Below are positions 51,935 through 63,523 of a stretch of DNA of 64,000 bases, one piece after another; positions within the stretch are counted from its first letter, which is position 1, and every line of letters begins with the position of its first letter. Position numbers and translations under genes: made by a program. The notes beneath the pieces were generated by a model that worked only from the letters and a program-made list of their open reading frames with translations, searched no databases and was not told the DNA's origin. Source of the stretch: Hyperoodon ampullatus (Eukaryota > Chordata > Mammalia > Artiodactyla > Ziphiidae); contig OX457061.1 in assembly GCA_949752795.1 (NCBI GenBank), positions 45,850,338 to 45,914,337 on the forward strand. Reading direction: 5' to 3'.

Positions 51935-52530
51935 CTAAGGAATTTTCAGATACCAATTTTTATGAAATCACATTTGAGATTTAAGAAAAACTTTTTTCTT
52001 TTTATGATGATACAAAGAGGAAATGTACTTATATAGTAGTGCTAAGACTTGTAAATGCAAAAATTAAAGCTCAGAACCATACTTTAATTGCTTCTGCCTG
52101 ACAAACCTGTTCCTTCCAGGACCGAGACAGTAATCCCCAAAACCGCCTACCTCTGGTTGCTTTTTCCTAACTGTCAAACTGCCTCAACATTTTTAACTTT
52201 TACCCTAGGTCATCTTTTCACAGTGTAGACAGCAGAGTCTCAGGATGCTTTCCCATCCTGAATTTATTAGCCAATAACATGGACAGCTCTCTGCAGCCCC
52301 CCTTGATAACAGGAGAAAATAGAATATCTAGCTAAGACCTAACATACCTAAACTAGCTTTACAATAGGATCTGTCCCGTGCCTGCCTATGCAGACCTGGA
52401 CCGGCTAGCCAGAATGAGAAGGATGCCCAAGTCAGCAGAAGAAGTCAGCATTGACTTCATTGTTCCTGGGCTACTAGTTTATTTTATTTACTGTGGTCTT
52501 TATTAGGAAGCCTTAGCCTATCAAAATGGT
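51935..52530. other. Intergenic, unassigned
   Basis: No repeat, exon or RNA gene is recognised. Confidence 0.4.
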
Positions 52531-53104
52531 ATTTATTGCACTGAAAAGTTATTGGTTATATCCATTGACCCAGACTTCTGGGAATTTTAGGAAATATTCT
52601 AGGCAAGCATGCAAAGACAGATGTATAAGAATGGTTGTCGTAGCATTAATTAGCAAAAAAAAACAAAAAGCTGGAAGTATCCTAAGTCTATTAATAAGGA
52701 AATGGTTAAATAAAAATTTTAAATATTCTCTGGTTAATCTTATTACAGAGTGAGACCACTACATACTATGTTCCTCCTGATGGGTCACAATAGGAAGTTA
52801 ACAGGATTACCTAAGAAGTATTCTTGCCAGGAAATCAAACTTGATCTGAGTAAGCTTTTAGAGCTATCAGTTCTCAGAAAATACAGTGGATGGAAAAACA
52901 TATTAATGGTAGAGCAGGGACGCAAACAACCAAATGCTGAACATAAGGAAAATGATCTACTTTTTTCAATAAACAACTAGCACGAAAAAAGAGAACTATT
53001 GTATATTAAGGGAGACTTGAGACAGGCATAGAAAACAAATGTAATGTGTAGAGGGTGTTTATATCCTAATTCAAAACAATGTAACTGAAAAATATAATCA
53101 GGGA

Positions 53105-53231
53105 GGGAATTCCTGGCGGTCCAGTGGTTAGGACTCAGCGCTTTCACTGCCGGCCCGGGTTCAATCCCTGGTCAACTCCACAAGCCACACGATGCAGCCA
53201 AGAAAAAAAAATACTATTAAAAAAAAAAAAG
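53105..53231 (+). mobile_element. CHR-type tRNA SINE, short form, inside old L1
   Basis: The head is GGGAATTCCTGGCGGTCC. A perfect TSD TAATCAGGGA is at 53095-53104 and 53232-53241. Confidence 0.9.
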
Positions 53232-53432
53232 TAATCAGGGAAAACTTAACACTGACTGGATATTAGATAATAACAAAGAATTACCGTTACTTTTTCTAGG
53301 TATAACAATGATACCTTGATTATGTTTGTTTGTTTGTTTACTGATTATGTTTTTTTAATCTTACCTCTTAGAGATATTTTACTTACAGATGAAATTACAT
53401 GATGTCAAGGTTATGTTTTAAAATAATCCAGA

Positions 53433-53562
53433 GGGGGACTTCCCTGGAAGTCCAATGCTTAAGAATCTGCACTTCCACTGCAAAGAGCACGGGTTCAGTC
53501 CCTGGATGGGGAACTAAGATCCCACATGCCGCGCAGTGTGGCCAAAAAAATACTAATAAATA
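53433..53562 (+). mobile_element. CHR-type tRNA SINE, short form, inside old L1
   Basis: The head is GGGGACTTCCCTGGAAGTCC. A perfect TSD AATAATCCAGA is at 53422-53432 and 53563-53573. Confidence 0.92.
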
Positions 53563-53588
53563 AATAATCCAGACAGTTAGATTATTTT

Positions 53589-53889
53589 TATTTTTTTGGC
53601 TGCATTGGGTCTTCATTGCTGCACACTGGCTTTCTCTAGTTGCGGCGAGTGGGGCTATTCTTTGTTGCGGTGCGCAGGCTTCTCATTGCATTCTCTTGTT
53701 GTGGAGCGCAGGCTCTAGGCCCACAAGCTCAGTATTGTGGCTCTCAGACTCTAGAGCACAGGCTCAGTAGTTGTGGCGCACGGGCTTAGTTGCTCCGCGG
53801 CATGTGGGATCTTCACGGACCAGGGATCGAACCCATGTTCCCTGCCATGGCAGGTGGATTCTTAAGCACTGTGCCACCAGAGAAGTCCC
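53589..53889 (-). mobile_element. CHR-type tRNA SINE, long form, inside old L1
   Basis: TSD TAGATTATTTT is at 53578-53588 and 53890-53900. It ends CCACCAGAGAAGTCCC. Confidence 0.92.
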
Positions 53890-54224
53890 TAGATTATTTT
53901 AAAGAGGTATGTTGATAATTGTTGAAATTGCAAGATGGGTGTATGGGGGCTTATGATGCTAGTATTTCTAATTATGTAATGTTAGAATTTTTTTATAATA
54001 AAAAGTTTTAAAAGTGGTATATAACAAGTAAATATATATGTAGTGACATAGGATGATTATAACATAGAATATATTATTAATTAACAAAGTTATAAGCCAG
54101 CTTCTAATGCAGGATCTCTTGTAAAATTCATACATATCTACATTTAGGTACAGGAAAAATCTAAAATGTTATCACTAGAATGTCAGTAGTGGGTCTCTTG
54201 GCAGCAGAGTTTCAATGATTTTTT

Positions 54225-54512
54225 TAAATTAATGAATTTATTTATTTTTGGCTGTGTTGGGTCTTCGTTGCTGCGTGTGGGCTTTCTCTAGTTGTGGCAA
54301 GCAGGGGCTACTCTTCGTTGTGGTGTGCAGGCTTCTCATTGCGCTGGCTTCTCTTGTCGAGGAGCATGAGCTCTAGGCGCACAGGCTCAGTAGTTGTGGC
54401 ACACAGGCTTAGTTGCTCCGCGGCATGTGGGATCTTCCCGGACCAGGGCTCGAACCCATGTCCCCTGCATTGGCAGGTGGATTCCTAACCACTGTGCCGC
54501 CAGGGAAGTCCC
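54225..54512 (-). mobile_element. CHR-type tRNA SINE, long form
   Basis: It ends CGCCAGGGAAGTCCC. TSD TCAATGAT(A)TTTTTT is at 54212 and 54513. Confidence 0.9.
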
Positions 54513-54525
54513 TCAATGATATTTT

Positions 54526-55394
54526 TTTTATTCCTTTGCTTATCTGTATTTTCTAGTAGTGTCACTTAAAATACACCCTTCCCAGTTTTTCTTCAACATG
54601 TGCTGGTTGTGAATAAGAAGTTAGTAATAAAGGAGGAGAGAGAATATTGATTGCTCCTTTGCTCAAAAAGCCTAGAACGAAAATTCCTCACTTCCCTTTC
54701 CTGGGGCACAAACATTCTGCTTAGGCCTGCCAGCTCATCCAATCCTCTCAATTCACACAGCACTTCCCTTCTCAAAATTGCTCACCAACAACTCCTCCTG
54801 TCAAAATCATTCAAGGTGTAGTTCAGGACCTAACTCTTTTAGAAAGTCTTATATGATCACAACCTTCCTCAGGGAGCCCCGTTTTTCGGGGTCTTTCCAA
54901 GCACAGGCAGGAACATGATCGTCCCCAGAGCCCCAGAATCTTCTGGGGAGACTGAGTAAATTCCTTTGGGCCAATGAATTCATCATGAGCCCAGTAGGGG
55001 GAGCCAGAACTTACTTCCCAACCTCTGGAGGCACCACCCCTGTATAAACAAACTCCATATGGAGTGTGATCAAAGATATGCACAAAACATTTTTTTAAGA
55101 AGGGAGGGAGGAGAGGTAGGCAGGGCTGTAATGTAATGTAAGTCTTAAAGGAGGCCTTTTTGTCTTATTTTCTATAATGAACTTTTCAGAGTGACAATCC
55201 TTGAACCAAGCTCCCCTATGCATTTATGTACAGATTTGACTTACAAAAATATATGCACGCAATTTCTCAAAAGTATGTGTGTGTGTGTTGTTTAAAGCCA
55301 TATAGACCTTGCTGTTCAAGGAACAACAGGATGTTGCCAGGGCATCTCCAAATTCAATAAACTGAGCATTGGTTGGAGGAATTAGGTAGAGGCA
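54526..55394. other. Intergenic, mostly unassigned
   Basis: 54600-54860 may be an old L2 piece. No gene is seen. Confidence 0.35.
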
Positions 55395-55500
55395 GCTTGG
55401 AGAAAGAGCACTGGATCTGAGGTTGATGTTCCTAGTTGCATCCTGTCTCTAATCATTAACCATTTGTTTGACTGTAGGCTGTTTGAGTCTCTCTGGGCTG
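55395..55500 (+). mobile_element. MIR fragment
   Basis: GGAGAAAGAGCACTGGATCT and the following TTGCATCCTGTCTCTAATC fit the MIR left half. Confidence 0.5.
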
Positions 55501-56500
55501 ATTGTGAACTTCTGCGATAAGGGATGTGAAGGTGCTTTGAAATAGGGCACAACTGTTAAGCATTCGTAGAGCTCCCAACAAGCTGAGCCATCTGCTGAGA
55601 TTTCACAGTCCCTGGAAGATGGCCAACCTCCCTCACTTAAACTCAGTCCAAATAATTGTGACTATGGGACAGCCAGGAGCATGGGAACTAGCTGGAGTTA
55701 ACTTGGACAAAAGGATCCAAGCCTTCAAGCATCCAGCCAGACCTTTACCCAAGCTAGAACTAGGGGCCCCTTTACACTTCCTGGTTGCATCCTCCCCTTT
55801 TAACCACAGAGAGGTGAGAGGCTTAGCCAGGCTGCTCCTGCCGGAGGGAGCCATGTGTGGCTTTTCCCTAGGACACAGGGGACCTGAACAACCCTAGAGA
55901 GAGGAGCTGAAAGCTGGGATCCTTGAGTCATTGTTGGGATGCAGCTTCTCTAAGAACTCTGCTAGAAGCTGAGCTGGTAGAATTGGAGCAAGGCCTCAAG
56001 GAAAGAGATGTTTTTAAAAGTGGCCACTGCTGACCAGGGTTAGGGCACGATGAGCATTAGCTCTGCCCTGCAGGCAAGGCCCCAGCATCTACAGGTCCAG
56101 TTTGGGTTCATCTATGTTTGGAGTCAGGTGCTGATTTGTGTTTTCTCTGAGATCTTACCCCTCTTTCTGCACTATTTGTAGCTGACTGTGGCTACAGTTG
56201 GGGACAGTAGTTTTCTGCAGGGACTACTCCTCAACAGAACATGTTCAGGCCTGCAGGAACTGGCTTAACTTGCTTCTGAGAGTCTTAACTCCACCCCAGA
56301 CTCCTTTGGCTTCAGGGAAGAGAGGTATAAGGGTGGGAGAGGAGGAGACAGGATACAGCCAAAAGGAACTGTGAAATCAGGAGATGCCTGCAGAAGTAAC
56401 TTTATTCTGAGGAAGGAGAAGGTTCCCTAGGTCTCCCTGAGCTTCCACCAAACTATCTCCTCACATGTCCCAGGACAGAGATGCCAGCCCCTCTCTCCTA
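55501..56500. other. Intergenic, unassigned
   Basis: About 1 kb with no recognised repeat or gene. Confidence 0.4.
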
Positions 56501-56517
56501 TAGTTGGCATCACTTTT

Positions 56518-56722
56518 TTTGTGTGTGTGTGTGGTACGCGGGCCTCTCACTGCTGTGGCCTCTCCCGTTGCAGAGCACAGGCTCTGGACATGCAGGCTCA
56601 GCGGTCATGGCTCACGGGTCCAGCCGCTCTGCGGCATGTGGGATCTTCCCGGGCCGGGGCACAAACCCGTGTCCCCCGCATCGGCAAGCGGACTCTCAAC
56701 CACTGCGCCACCAGGAAAGCCC
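56518..56722 (-). mobile_element. CHR-2-like SINE, ~205-bp form
   Basis: 17-bp TSD TAGTTGGCAT(C/T)ACTTTT is at 56501-56517 and 56723-56739. The tail is GT-rich rather than plain A. Confidence 0.94.
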
Positions 56723-57016
56723 TAGTTGGCATTACTTTTGATTCTCCAGGAAGTCGCCCTGGTGGAGAAATCTTCCCTGCCCATCAGCATCAAGCAGGTC
56801 TCCAGGAGGAGTCATCTACGGTCAGGCCTCACCCTTTGCAGACTAGACTCAGATTCCTTGAGGGCAGGGCCTGGGCTGTTGAAAGGCTCTCCACCAAGTC
56901 TGTGTGGGTTCGGCACTGGGCTGAGGAGCAGAGCAGCCCCTGGAAACTTCCATCCACCCAGCTAGTCTTCTGCTTCCAGCACTATATGACAGCTCAGTGT
57001 CCTAACTTGGAGCTTT

Positions 57017-57230
57017 TTTTTTTTTTTTTTTTTTTTGTGGTACGCGGGCCTCTCACTGTTGTGGCCTCTCCCGTTGCGGAGCACAGGCTCCGGACGCGCA
57101 GGCTCAGCGGCCATGGCTCACGGGCCCAGCCGCTCCGCGGCATGTGGGATCTTCCTGGACCGGGGCACGAACCCGTGTCCCCTACATCGGCAGGCGGACT
57201 CTCAACCACTGCGCCACCAGGGAAGCCCAT
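57017..57230 (-). mobile_element. CHR-2-like SINE, ~205-bp form
   Basis: TSD TTGG(A/G)GCTTT is at 57007-57016 and 57231-57240. T20-like tail side. Confidence 0.93.
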
Positions 57231-57293
57231 TTGGGGCTTTCTTGACTCCTGTTGTATCTTATGTTCCTGGCAGCTTGCTGTGTTGCACACTTT

Positions 57294-57507
57294 GTTTTTT
57301 GTTTTTTGTTTTTTTTGCGGTACGCGGGCCTCTCACTCTTGTGGCCTCTGCCGCTGCGGAGCACAGGCTCCGGACGCGCAGGCTCAGCGGCCATGGCTCA
57401 AGGGTCCAGCCGCTTCGCGGCATGTGGGATCTTCCCGGACCGGGGCACGAACCTGTGTCCCCTGCATCGGCAGGCGGACTCCCAACCACTGCGCCACCAG
57501 GGAAGCC
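57294..57507 (-). mobile_element. CHR-2-like SINE, ~205-bp form
   Basis: A perfect 16-bp TSD CTGTGTTGCACACTTT is at 57278-57293 and 57508-57523. Third same-strand copy within 1 kb. Confidence 0.95.
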
Positions 57508-57974
57508 CTGTGTTGCACACTTTAAGGCCAAATTATGGGGCATGGACAGCATTGTTTGAAATTTCAGTGAATAGAATGGCGATAGGTTGCTTCCTTGTAG
57601 CCTCCAGATCTGCTTTCCACCCTCCCTGTTCAGTGCCTCAGTTTGGTCTTTTATCAACAGACTTCCTTGTCCTCTGGCTTCTAGTTAGGTTCAGCCAATG
57701 GAGGCTAAAAGTGGGAAAAAGAGGGATGTGAGATCGTTTATCCCCCATCATACACCCCACCTTCCTAAAAGCAGGGTCTCTGCAGACACCTTTCATACAC
57801 TCTCTGCTCCCTCCCTTTGTCCCCTCAGGTCCCATAGTGATCAAGTTTCCCACTGTCATTGGCCCTGGGATACTGCATCATTTCTTGTTGCTTTTCCTTT
57901 ATTAAACTCTCAATTATCCATCTGTTTCTTTCTAGGACCCTCATAGATAGGACAAGTGCCACTGAGATATATGA

Positions 57975-58075
57975 ATTACCACCTAACCTAGCTCTGTCAC
58001 ATGTCTGTGGGACCTTGACAAGTTACTCAACCTCTCTGAGCCTTGGTTTCCTTATATGTAAAATACTGCAGTGAG
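57975..58075 (+). mobile_element. MIR fragment
   Basis: AAGTTACTCAACCTCTCTGA, GCCTTGGTTTCCTTATATGT is the MIR core. Confidence 0.75.
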
Positions 58076-58521
58076 AGGAGGTATGCTCTGAGGTCACTTT
58101 TCAGTTTAGAATCTTTGGTTCTAAGGTGATAAGTGTAGGTCGTACAGAATTTAACCAGGAGAATATGGGTCTGAATGGAAAAATATGTAAAATTATTCCA
58201 TTGGGCATTTGGGAGTAGGGGTTACAGGAGTTACCTCAGACTTAAGAGTTGGTAGAGAAAAAGGCAAGAAATACCTCCATCTGTGCTGCATGTGTATTTA
58301 TTTTAAACATGATCCTTTCCAAGAAATTCTCCAGACTTGTGGTAGGAATCAGCTCTTATTTTGTCTTCAGCTCTGTTTGTATTTGTCTTCTTTTGTTAGA
58401 AAATGTAGGAAAAATCTCTTTCTCTTGGTGTTTTTTTCTCTACTTCTATTAATCTATTTCTATTAACCTAGTCTCTCTCTGTATTTGTTTTCTTCTTTTT
58501 ATTTCTGTTTCTCTCCATTAA
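58076..58521. other. Intergenic, unassigned
   Basis: No repeat, exon or RNA gene is recognised. Confidence 0.4.
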
Positions 58522-58535
58522 AACAAAGAAAAGAG

Positions 58536-58849
58536 GGACTTCCTTGGTGGCGCAGTGGTTAGGAATCCACCTGCCAATGCAGGGGACAGGGGTTCGAGCA
58601 CTGGTCCAGGAAGATCCCACATGCCGCGAAGCCACTAAGCCTGTGTGCCACAACTAGTGAGCCTGCACTCTAGAGCCTGCAAGCCACAACTACTGAGCCC
58701 ACGTGCCGCAACTGCTGAAGCCCTTGCGCCTAGAGCCCGTGCTCCACAACAAGAGAAGCCACCGCAATGAGAAGCCCGTGCACCGCAACGAAGAGCCAAC
58801 ACAGCTAAAAATAAATAAGTAAATAAATAAAAAAAATTTAAAAACCAAC
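58536..58849 (+). mobile_element. CHR-type tRNA SINE, long form
   Basis: The head is GGACTTCCTTGGTGGCGCAG and the tail (TAAA)n. TSD AACAAAGAAAAGA is at 58522 and 58850. Confidence 0.92.
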
Positions 58850-58863
58850 AACAAAGAAAAGAA

Positions 58864-59204
58864 AAGAAAAAAAAGTATTCCCTTCAGCACCTACTTAGCA
58901 GGGGAGAATCAGAAAGTTCCTAAACAAAGGCTCCTGGCAGGCATCCAAATGAAGCAGTTCAAACTGACCAGCACCTGGAGCTGCCAGTTAAAGAGAGTCG
59001 CAAATGCTGGAAATTTTTGGCTCAGGAGGAGTTTTCCCAGGTTGAGATCAAGGCTGACAATTTTAACTTTCCACTTCAGACTGAATCCACTTTGGAATCT
59101 ACCTGGCTGTCTCTCACACCACTCAGGTGCCTTGTACCTGTGATTTTAGGAATAGAGCTTAAAACCCAGAGAGGGAGGCTGAGATTTCTCTTTAACTGGA
59201 GTCA
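58864..59204. other. Intergenic, unassigned
   Basis: No repeat, exon or RNA gene is recognised. Confidence 0.4.
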
Positions 59205-59490
59205 TAGAAGGCCCTAAGATTTCTAGAGCTGGAAGGACTTCAAAGATTATTTACAACAAAACCTCTATGTTTTACAAATACAGGAACTAAGATCCAGAGA
59301 GAGGAAGGGTCTTGCCCAAGGACACACAGTAAGTTAACAGCAGAGCTATTAACAGTTAAAAGGTACAAGATGCCACATATTAACTCATTGAATCCTCATA
59401 ACAACCCTATGGAGACAGCATTAGTAGCACCTTCTCATTTTACAGATGAGGAAACAGGCCCAGAGAGGTAAAGAACTTGCCTGCACTGAA
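59205..59490 (+). mobile_element. Two adjacent MIR fragments
   Basis: The MIR core occurs twice: GATCCAGAGAGAGGAAGGGT at about 59290 and GATGAGGAAACAGGCCCAGA at about 59446. Confidence 0.65.
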
Positions 59491-59654
59491 GTCTGTGTTC
59501 TCCACTACTTCACTCTACCACCTCCAAGGATGATGTTGTAGCTTGATGTAGCCTGTGGCTTGAAATATGGTGGGAATATTCATGTCACAGAAATCAGCAA
59601 ATACTACAAATCAGCTTGTTTTGTTGATTGTCACAGTTTAAGAAAGTGATGAAG

Positions 59655-60004
59655 GACTTCCCTGGTGACGCAGTGGTTAAAAATCCACCTGCCAATGCAG
59701 GGGACATGGGTTTGATCCCTGGTCTGGGAAGATCCCACATGCCACAGAGCAACTAAGCCCGTGAGCCACAACTCCTGAGCCCGTGTGCTGCTGCAACTAC
59801 TGAAGCCCGCACGCCTACAACCCATGCTCCGCAGCAAGAGAAGCCACTGCAATGAGAAGCCCGCACACCACAATGAAGAGTAGCCCCCGCTCGCCACAAC
59901 TAGAGAAAGCCCACACGCAGCAATGAAGACCCAAGGAAGACAAAAAAAGTAAAATAAAATAAAAATAAATAAATGAAATAAAATAAAATTATTAACAAAA
60001 AAAG
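59655..60004 (+). mobile_element. CHR-type tRNA SINE, long form
   Basis: The head is GACTTCCCTGGTGACGCAG and the tail (AAAT)n. A perfect 14-bp TSD AGAAAGTGATGAAG is at 59641-59654 and 60005-60018. Confidence 0.94.
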
Positions 60005-60168
60005 AGAAAGTGATGAAGATGCAGAAGCACGGGGAAATGCAGGGACCCCCATGAGAGAGATGGGAGGATCAATTTCAATGAGTTTCCAATATGGATCCCA
60101 TTCTCTCTCATGTGTAACCTTTAAAATAAACTCCTTTTTTCTTAAGTCTTCCCCATTATCAATAAAAG

Positions 60169-60192
60169 TGTGTGTGTATGTGTGTGTGTGTT
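60169..60192 (+). repeat. (GT)n microsatellite
   Basis: An interrupted GT/TATG run of about 24 bases in an old L1-like context. Confidence 0.8.
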
Positions 60193-60394
60193 TAGGTATA
60201 ATTTATATAAAATAAAATGCAGAGATATTAAAAATTCAGTTCACTGAGTTTTTACAGTGTTTACCCCCAGGCAACCACCACTCTAAATGAGAGAACATCC
60301 CCATCATTCCAGAAAGTTTGTTCATGCCTCTAACCAGTAAAATTTCCACCATGGCTTCCAACCTGCCCTCTCCCAGCCATTTTCTGATTTCTTT

Positions 60395-60889
60395 CATGTA
60401 TATGGTATTTCAGTCTTCCAGTTGCTCAGGCCAAAAACCTTAGAGTCATCCTTGACTCATCTCTTTCTCTCACACCCCACATCCACAGTGCTTCCTGTCA
60501 GGTAGATTTTCAAAATATATCTAAAATTTAACTGCTTCTCATCAACTCCACTGCTGCCTCCTTGGTCCAAGCCACATCATCTCTCGCCTCTGACCAGTCT
60601 CCAGCTTCCTTACCTTCCCAAGCTCCTCCACTCCCCCTACAGTCTGTTCACACAGCTGCCTGAGCAATCTTTTAAAAATGTAAATTCAGATCATGACACC
60701 ACTCTGTAAAATGCTCCAATGCTTACCATCTCTCAGAGTAGAATCAACCTCAAGTTCTCTACCATTGTAAGGTCCTCTCCACCTTTTGGATCTCAATCTA
60801 CTGCTTCCTGCTGGCTTACCAGGCTCTAGCCAAACCAGCCTCTTTGCTATTCCCAGAACACACAAGCATATTCCCCCCTCACAGACTTT
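60395..60889 (+). mobile_element. L2 LINE, end of the reverse transcriptase region
   Basis: Sense L2 pattern: AGAGTCATCCTTGACTCATC, CATCATCTCTCGCCTCTGAC, CAGATCATGACACCACTCTG, CCATCTCTCAGAGTAGAATC. It corresponds to the C-terminal part of the L2 polymerase, broken by stops. Confidence 0.7.
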
Positions 60890-60905
60890 GTCCTTTCTGG
60901 TTTTT

Positions 60906-60927
60906 TTTTTTTTTTTTAATCAGCTCT

Positions 60928-60979
<52 letters not shown>

Positions 60980-61162
60980 AATATTTATTTATTTATTTGG
61001 TTGCATTGGGTCTTAGCTGCAGCTCACCAGCTCCTTAGTTGTGGCATGCTAACTATCAGTTGCTGCGTGCTTGTGGGATCTAGCTCCCAGACCAGGGATC
61101 AAACCCGAACCTCCTGCATTGGGAGCACAGAGTCTTAACCACTGCACCACAAGGGAAGTCCC
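60906..61162 (-). mobile_element. CHR-1-like SINE with a (CA)n extension in its tail
   Basis: TSD TGTCCTT(T/G)CTGGTTTT is at 60890-60905 and 61163-61178. In SINE orientation the body is followed by AATATTAAAA, (CA)23, a 12-15 base non-repetitive piece and a second A-run. Confidence 0.85.
60931..60976 (+). repeat. (GT)23 microsatellite
   Basis: 46 perfect bases, inside the tail region of a SINE. Confidence 0.95.
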
Positions 61163-61700
61163 TGTCCTTGCTGGTTTTGAAACAGGAGGGAAGGAGCAGG
61201 GCACAACCTTTAAAAGAATGACATAGAGCCTCATCCACCAGAGGGCAGACAGCAGAAGCAAGAAGAACTTCTGCAGCCTGTGGAAGGAAAACCACACTCA
61301 TAAAAGAATAGACAAAATGAAAAGGCAGAGGACTTTGTACCAGATGAAGGAACAAGATAAAACCCCAGAAAAACAACTAAATGAAGCGGAGATAGGAAAC
61401 CTTCCAGAAAAAGAGTTCACAATAATGATATGAAGATGATCCAGGACCTCGGAAAAAGAATGGAGGCAAAGATTGAGAAGATGCAAGAAATGTTTAACAA
61501 AGACCTAGAAGAATTAAAGAACAAACACCTAGAAGAATTAAATAACAAACAAACAGAAATGAACAATATGATCACTGAAATGAAAAATACACTAGAAGGA
61601 ATCAATAGCAGAATAACTGAGGCAGAAGAACGGATAAGTGACCTAGAAGACTGAATGGTGGAATTCACTGCCGTGGAACAGAATAAAGAAAAAAGAATGG

Positions 61701-62789
61701 CTTTTTGGCCCCCTACCCCCTACCCCCGAGCACCGTTAATGCTGCACCACACTTGCTCTGAGCTCCGGGCTCCTACTAAGCTAGTGCCACCGTTGTCTCC
61801 CTCCAGTCACCATCACGATCATCTGCTGGGACCTCATCAGCCATGATGAGATGTTCTCTGACATGTACAAGATCTGGGAGGTTGCAGACAGGCTGTGTCT
61901 GGAGGTGGAGGGAAAGATGGTCAATAGGAGAGAGGGTAACATTGCTGACTTGCTCGTTGGTGGAGATGCCTCCTCTGAAGGCCCTGAGGGCAAAGGTACT
62001 GAAAGCGTAGTAATCACTGGTGTGGATACTGTCATGAACAATCACTTGCAAGAAACCAGCTTCACAAAAGAAACCTACAAGAAGTACATCAAGGATTACA
62101 TGAAGTCAATCAAAGGGAAGCTTGAAGAACAGAGACCAGAAAGAGTAAAACCTTTTATGACAGGGACTGCAGAACAAATCAAGCACATCCTTGCTAATTT
62201 CAAAAACTATCAGTTCTTTATTGGTGAAAACATGAATCCAGATGGCATGGTTGCTCTGCTGGACTACTGTGAGGATGGTGTGACACCAAATATGATTTTC
62301 TTTAAGGATGGTCTAGAAATGGAAAAATGTTAACAAATTTGGCTGTTTGGATCTATCACCTGCTCATCATAACTGGCTGGCTGCTGCTTTTCATCCACAT
62401 AAAACCAGGACTTAGACAAATGGGACTGGTGTCAACGTGAGCTCTTCATTTTGGTGTTGATTTCTTTGGAGCAGAGGCACTGTTTTTTGTTTTTGTTTTT
62501 GTTTTTGTGGTACGCAGGCCTCTCACCGTTGCAGCCTCTCCCGTTGCGGAGCACAGGCTCCAGACGCGCAGGCTCAGCGGCCATGGCTCACGGGCCCAGC
62601 CGCTCCATGGCATGTGGGATCTTTCCAGACCAGGGCACGAACCCGTGTCCCCTGGATCGGCAGGCGGACTCTCAACCACTGCGCCACCAGGGAAGCCCGG
62701 AGACACTGTTTCTGAGGAAAATAAAAAAACATGTCATGTAGGTTGTCTAAAAATAAAATGCATTTAAACTCAAAAAAAAAAAAAAAAAA
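61701..62789 (+). pseudogene. TPT1: TPT1 (TCTP) processed retrocopy inside L1 ORF1
   Basis: An intronless copy of TPT1 mRNA. A pyrimidine-rich 5' UTR starts at about 61701, the coding-equivalent region is 61815-62333, and the 3' UTR ends in A-run 62772-62789. The 172 codons are all present with no frameshift or internal stop and end EMEKC-stop. The start codon is ACG instead of ATG (61815-61817); the next in-frame ATG (61851, codon 13) leaves 160 residues. Several changes at normally invariant places (for example Trp in early positions) suggest drift. Flanks repeat AAAAAAG(G)AATG, consistent with a TSD. TPT1 is a highly expressed gene known for many retrocopies. A SINE splits the 3' UTR. Confidence 0.93.
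62488..62698 (-). mobile_element. CHR-2-like SINE, ~205-bp form, inside the TPT1 retrocopy
   Basis: It has GTGGTACGCAGGCCTCTCACC after a (TTTTTG)n tail side and ends GGGAAGCCC. Imperfect TSD AGAGGCACTGTTTTT / GGAGACACTGTTTCT (62474 and 62699). Confidence 0.92.
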
Positions 62790-63265
62790 GGAATGAAAAG
62801 AAATGAAGACAGCCTAAGAGACTTTTGGGACAATATTAAACACAGCAACGTTCGTATTATAAGGGTCCCAGAAGGAGAAGAGAGAAAGGACCCGAGAAAA
62901 TACTTGAAGAGATTATAGTCGAAAACTTCCCTAACTTGGGAAAGGAAATAGCCACCCAAGTCCAGGAAGCACAGAGAGTCCCAGGCAGGATAAACCCAAG
63001 AGGGAACACGCCGAGACACATAGTAATCAAACTGACAAAAATTAAAGACAAAGAAAAATTATTGAAAGCAACAAGGGAAAAATGACAAATAACATACAAG
63101 GGAACTCCCATAAGGTTAACAGCTGATTTCTCAGCAGAAACTCTACAAGCCAGAAGGGACTGGCACAACATATTTAAAGTGATGAAAGGGAAGAACCTAC
63201 AACCAAGATTACTCTACCTGGCAAGGATCTCATTCAGATTTGACGGAGAAATCAAAAGCTGTACA

Positions 63266-63523
63266 AACAACGTGGGGAGGTGGGGGTGGTGGTGTGATGA
63301 ATTGGGTGATTGGGATTGACAGGTATACACTGAAGTGTATAAAATTGATGACTAATAAGGACCTGCTGTATAAAAAAATAAATAAAATAAAATTGAAAAA
63401 TGAAAAAAAGAGAGAACAGATGAAAAGCCAAAACTGATTATCTTATTCCTAATGACATTTTATATGTTAACTAATTATTTATAAATTTTCAGTTGATTAT
63501 ATTGGATTTGATAGGAATAAAAA
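63266..63523 (+). mobile_element. 5'-truncated L1 3' end with apparent 3' transduction
   Basis: About 135 bases of L1 3' UTR end (ATTGGGATTGACAGGTATAC ... CCTGCTGTATAAAAAAATAA) are followed by about 110 bases of non-L1 sequence, an AATAAA at 63516-63521 and an A-run. 12-bp TSD AAAAGCT(G/T)TACA is at 63254-63265 and 63524-63535. It is inserted in L1 sequence. Confidence 0.8.

Larger units (their letters stand above)
52540..54010 (+). mobile_element. Old L1 3' end split by three SINEs
   Basis: GACCCAGACTTCTGGGAATT, ACTGACTGGATATTAGATAA, TGATAATTGTTGAAATTG and the tail TTTTATAATAAAAAGTTTT give an L1M 3' end. SINEs sit at 53105-53231, 53433-53562 and 53589-53889. Confidence 0.65.

Noticed and set aside
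56521..57525. 334-codon open frame on the + strand
   Set aside because: It runs antisense through three CHR-2-like SINEs, whose GC-rich repeated sequence lacks stops in that frame. It has no protein family character.
61851..62333. Functional intronless gene encoding TCTP
   Set aside because: Intronless structure, A-tail, flanking repeats, lost start codon and several substitutions mark a retrocopy. Expression is not shown.
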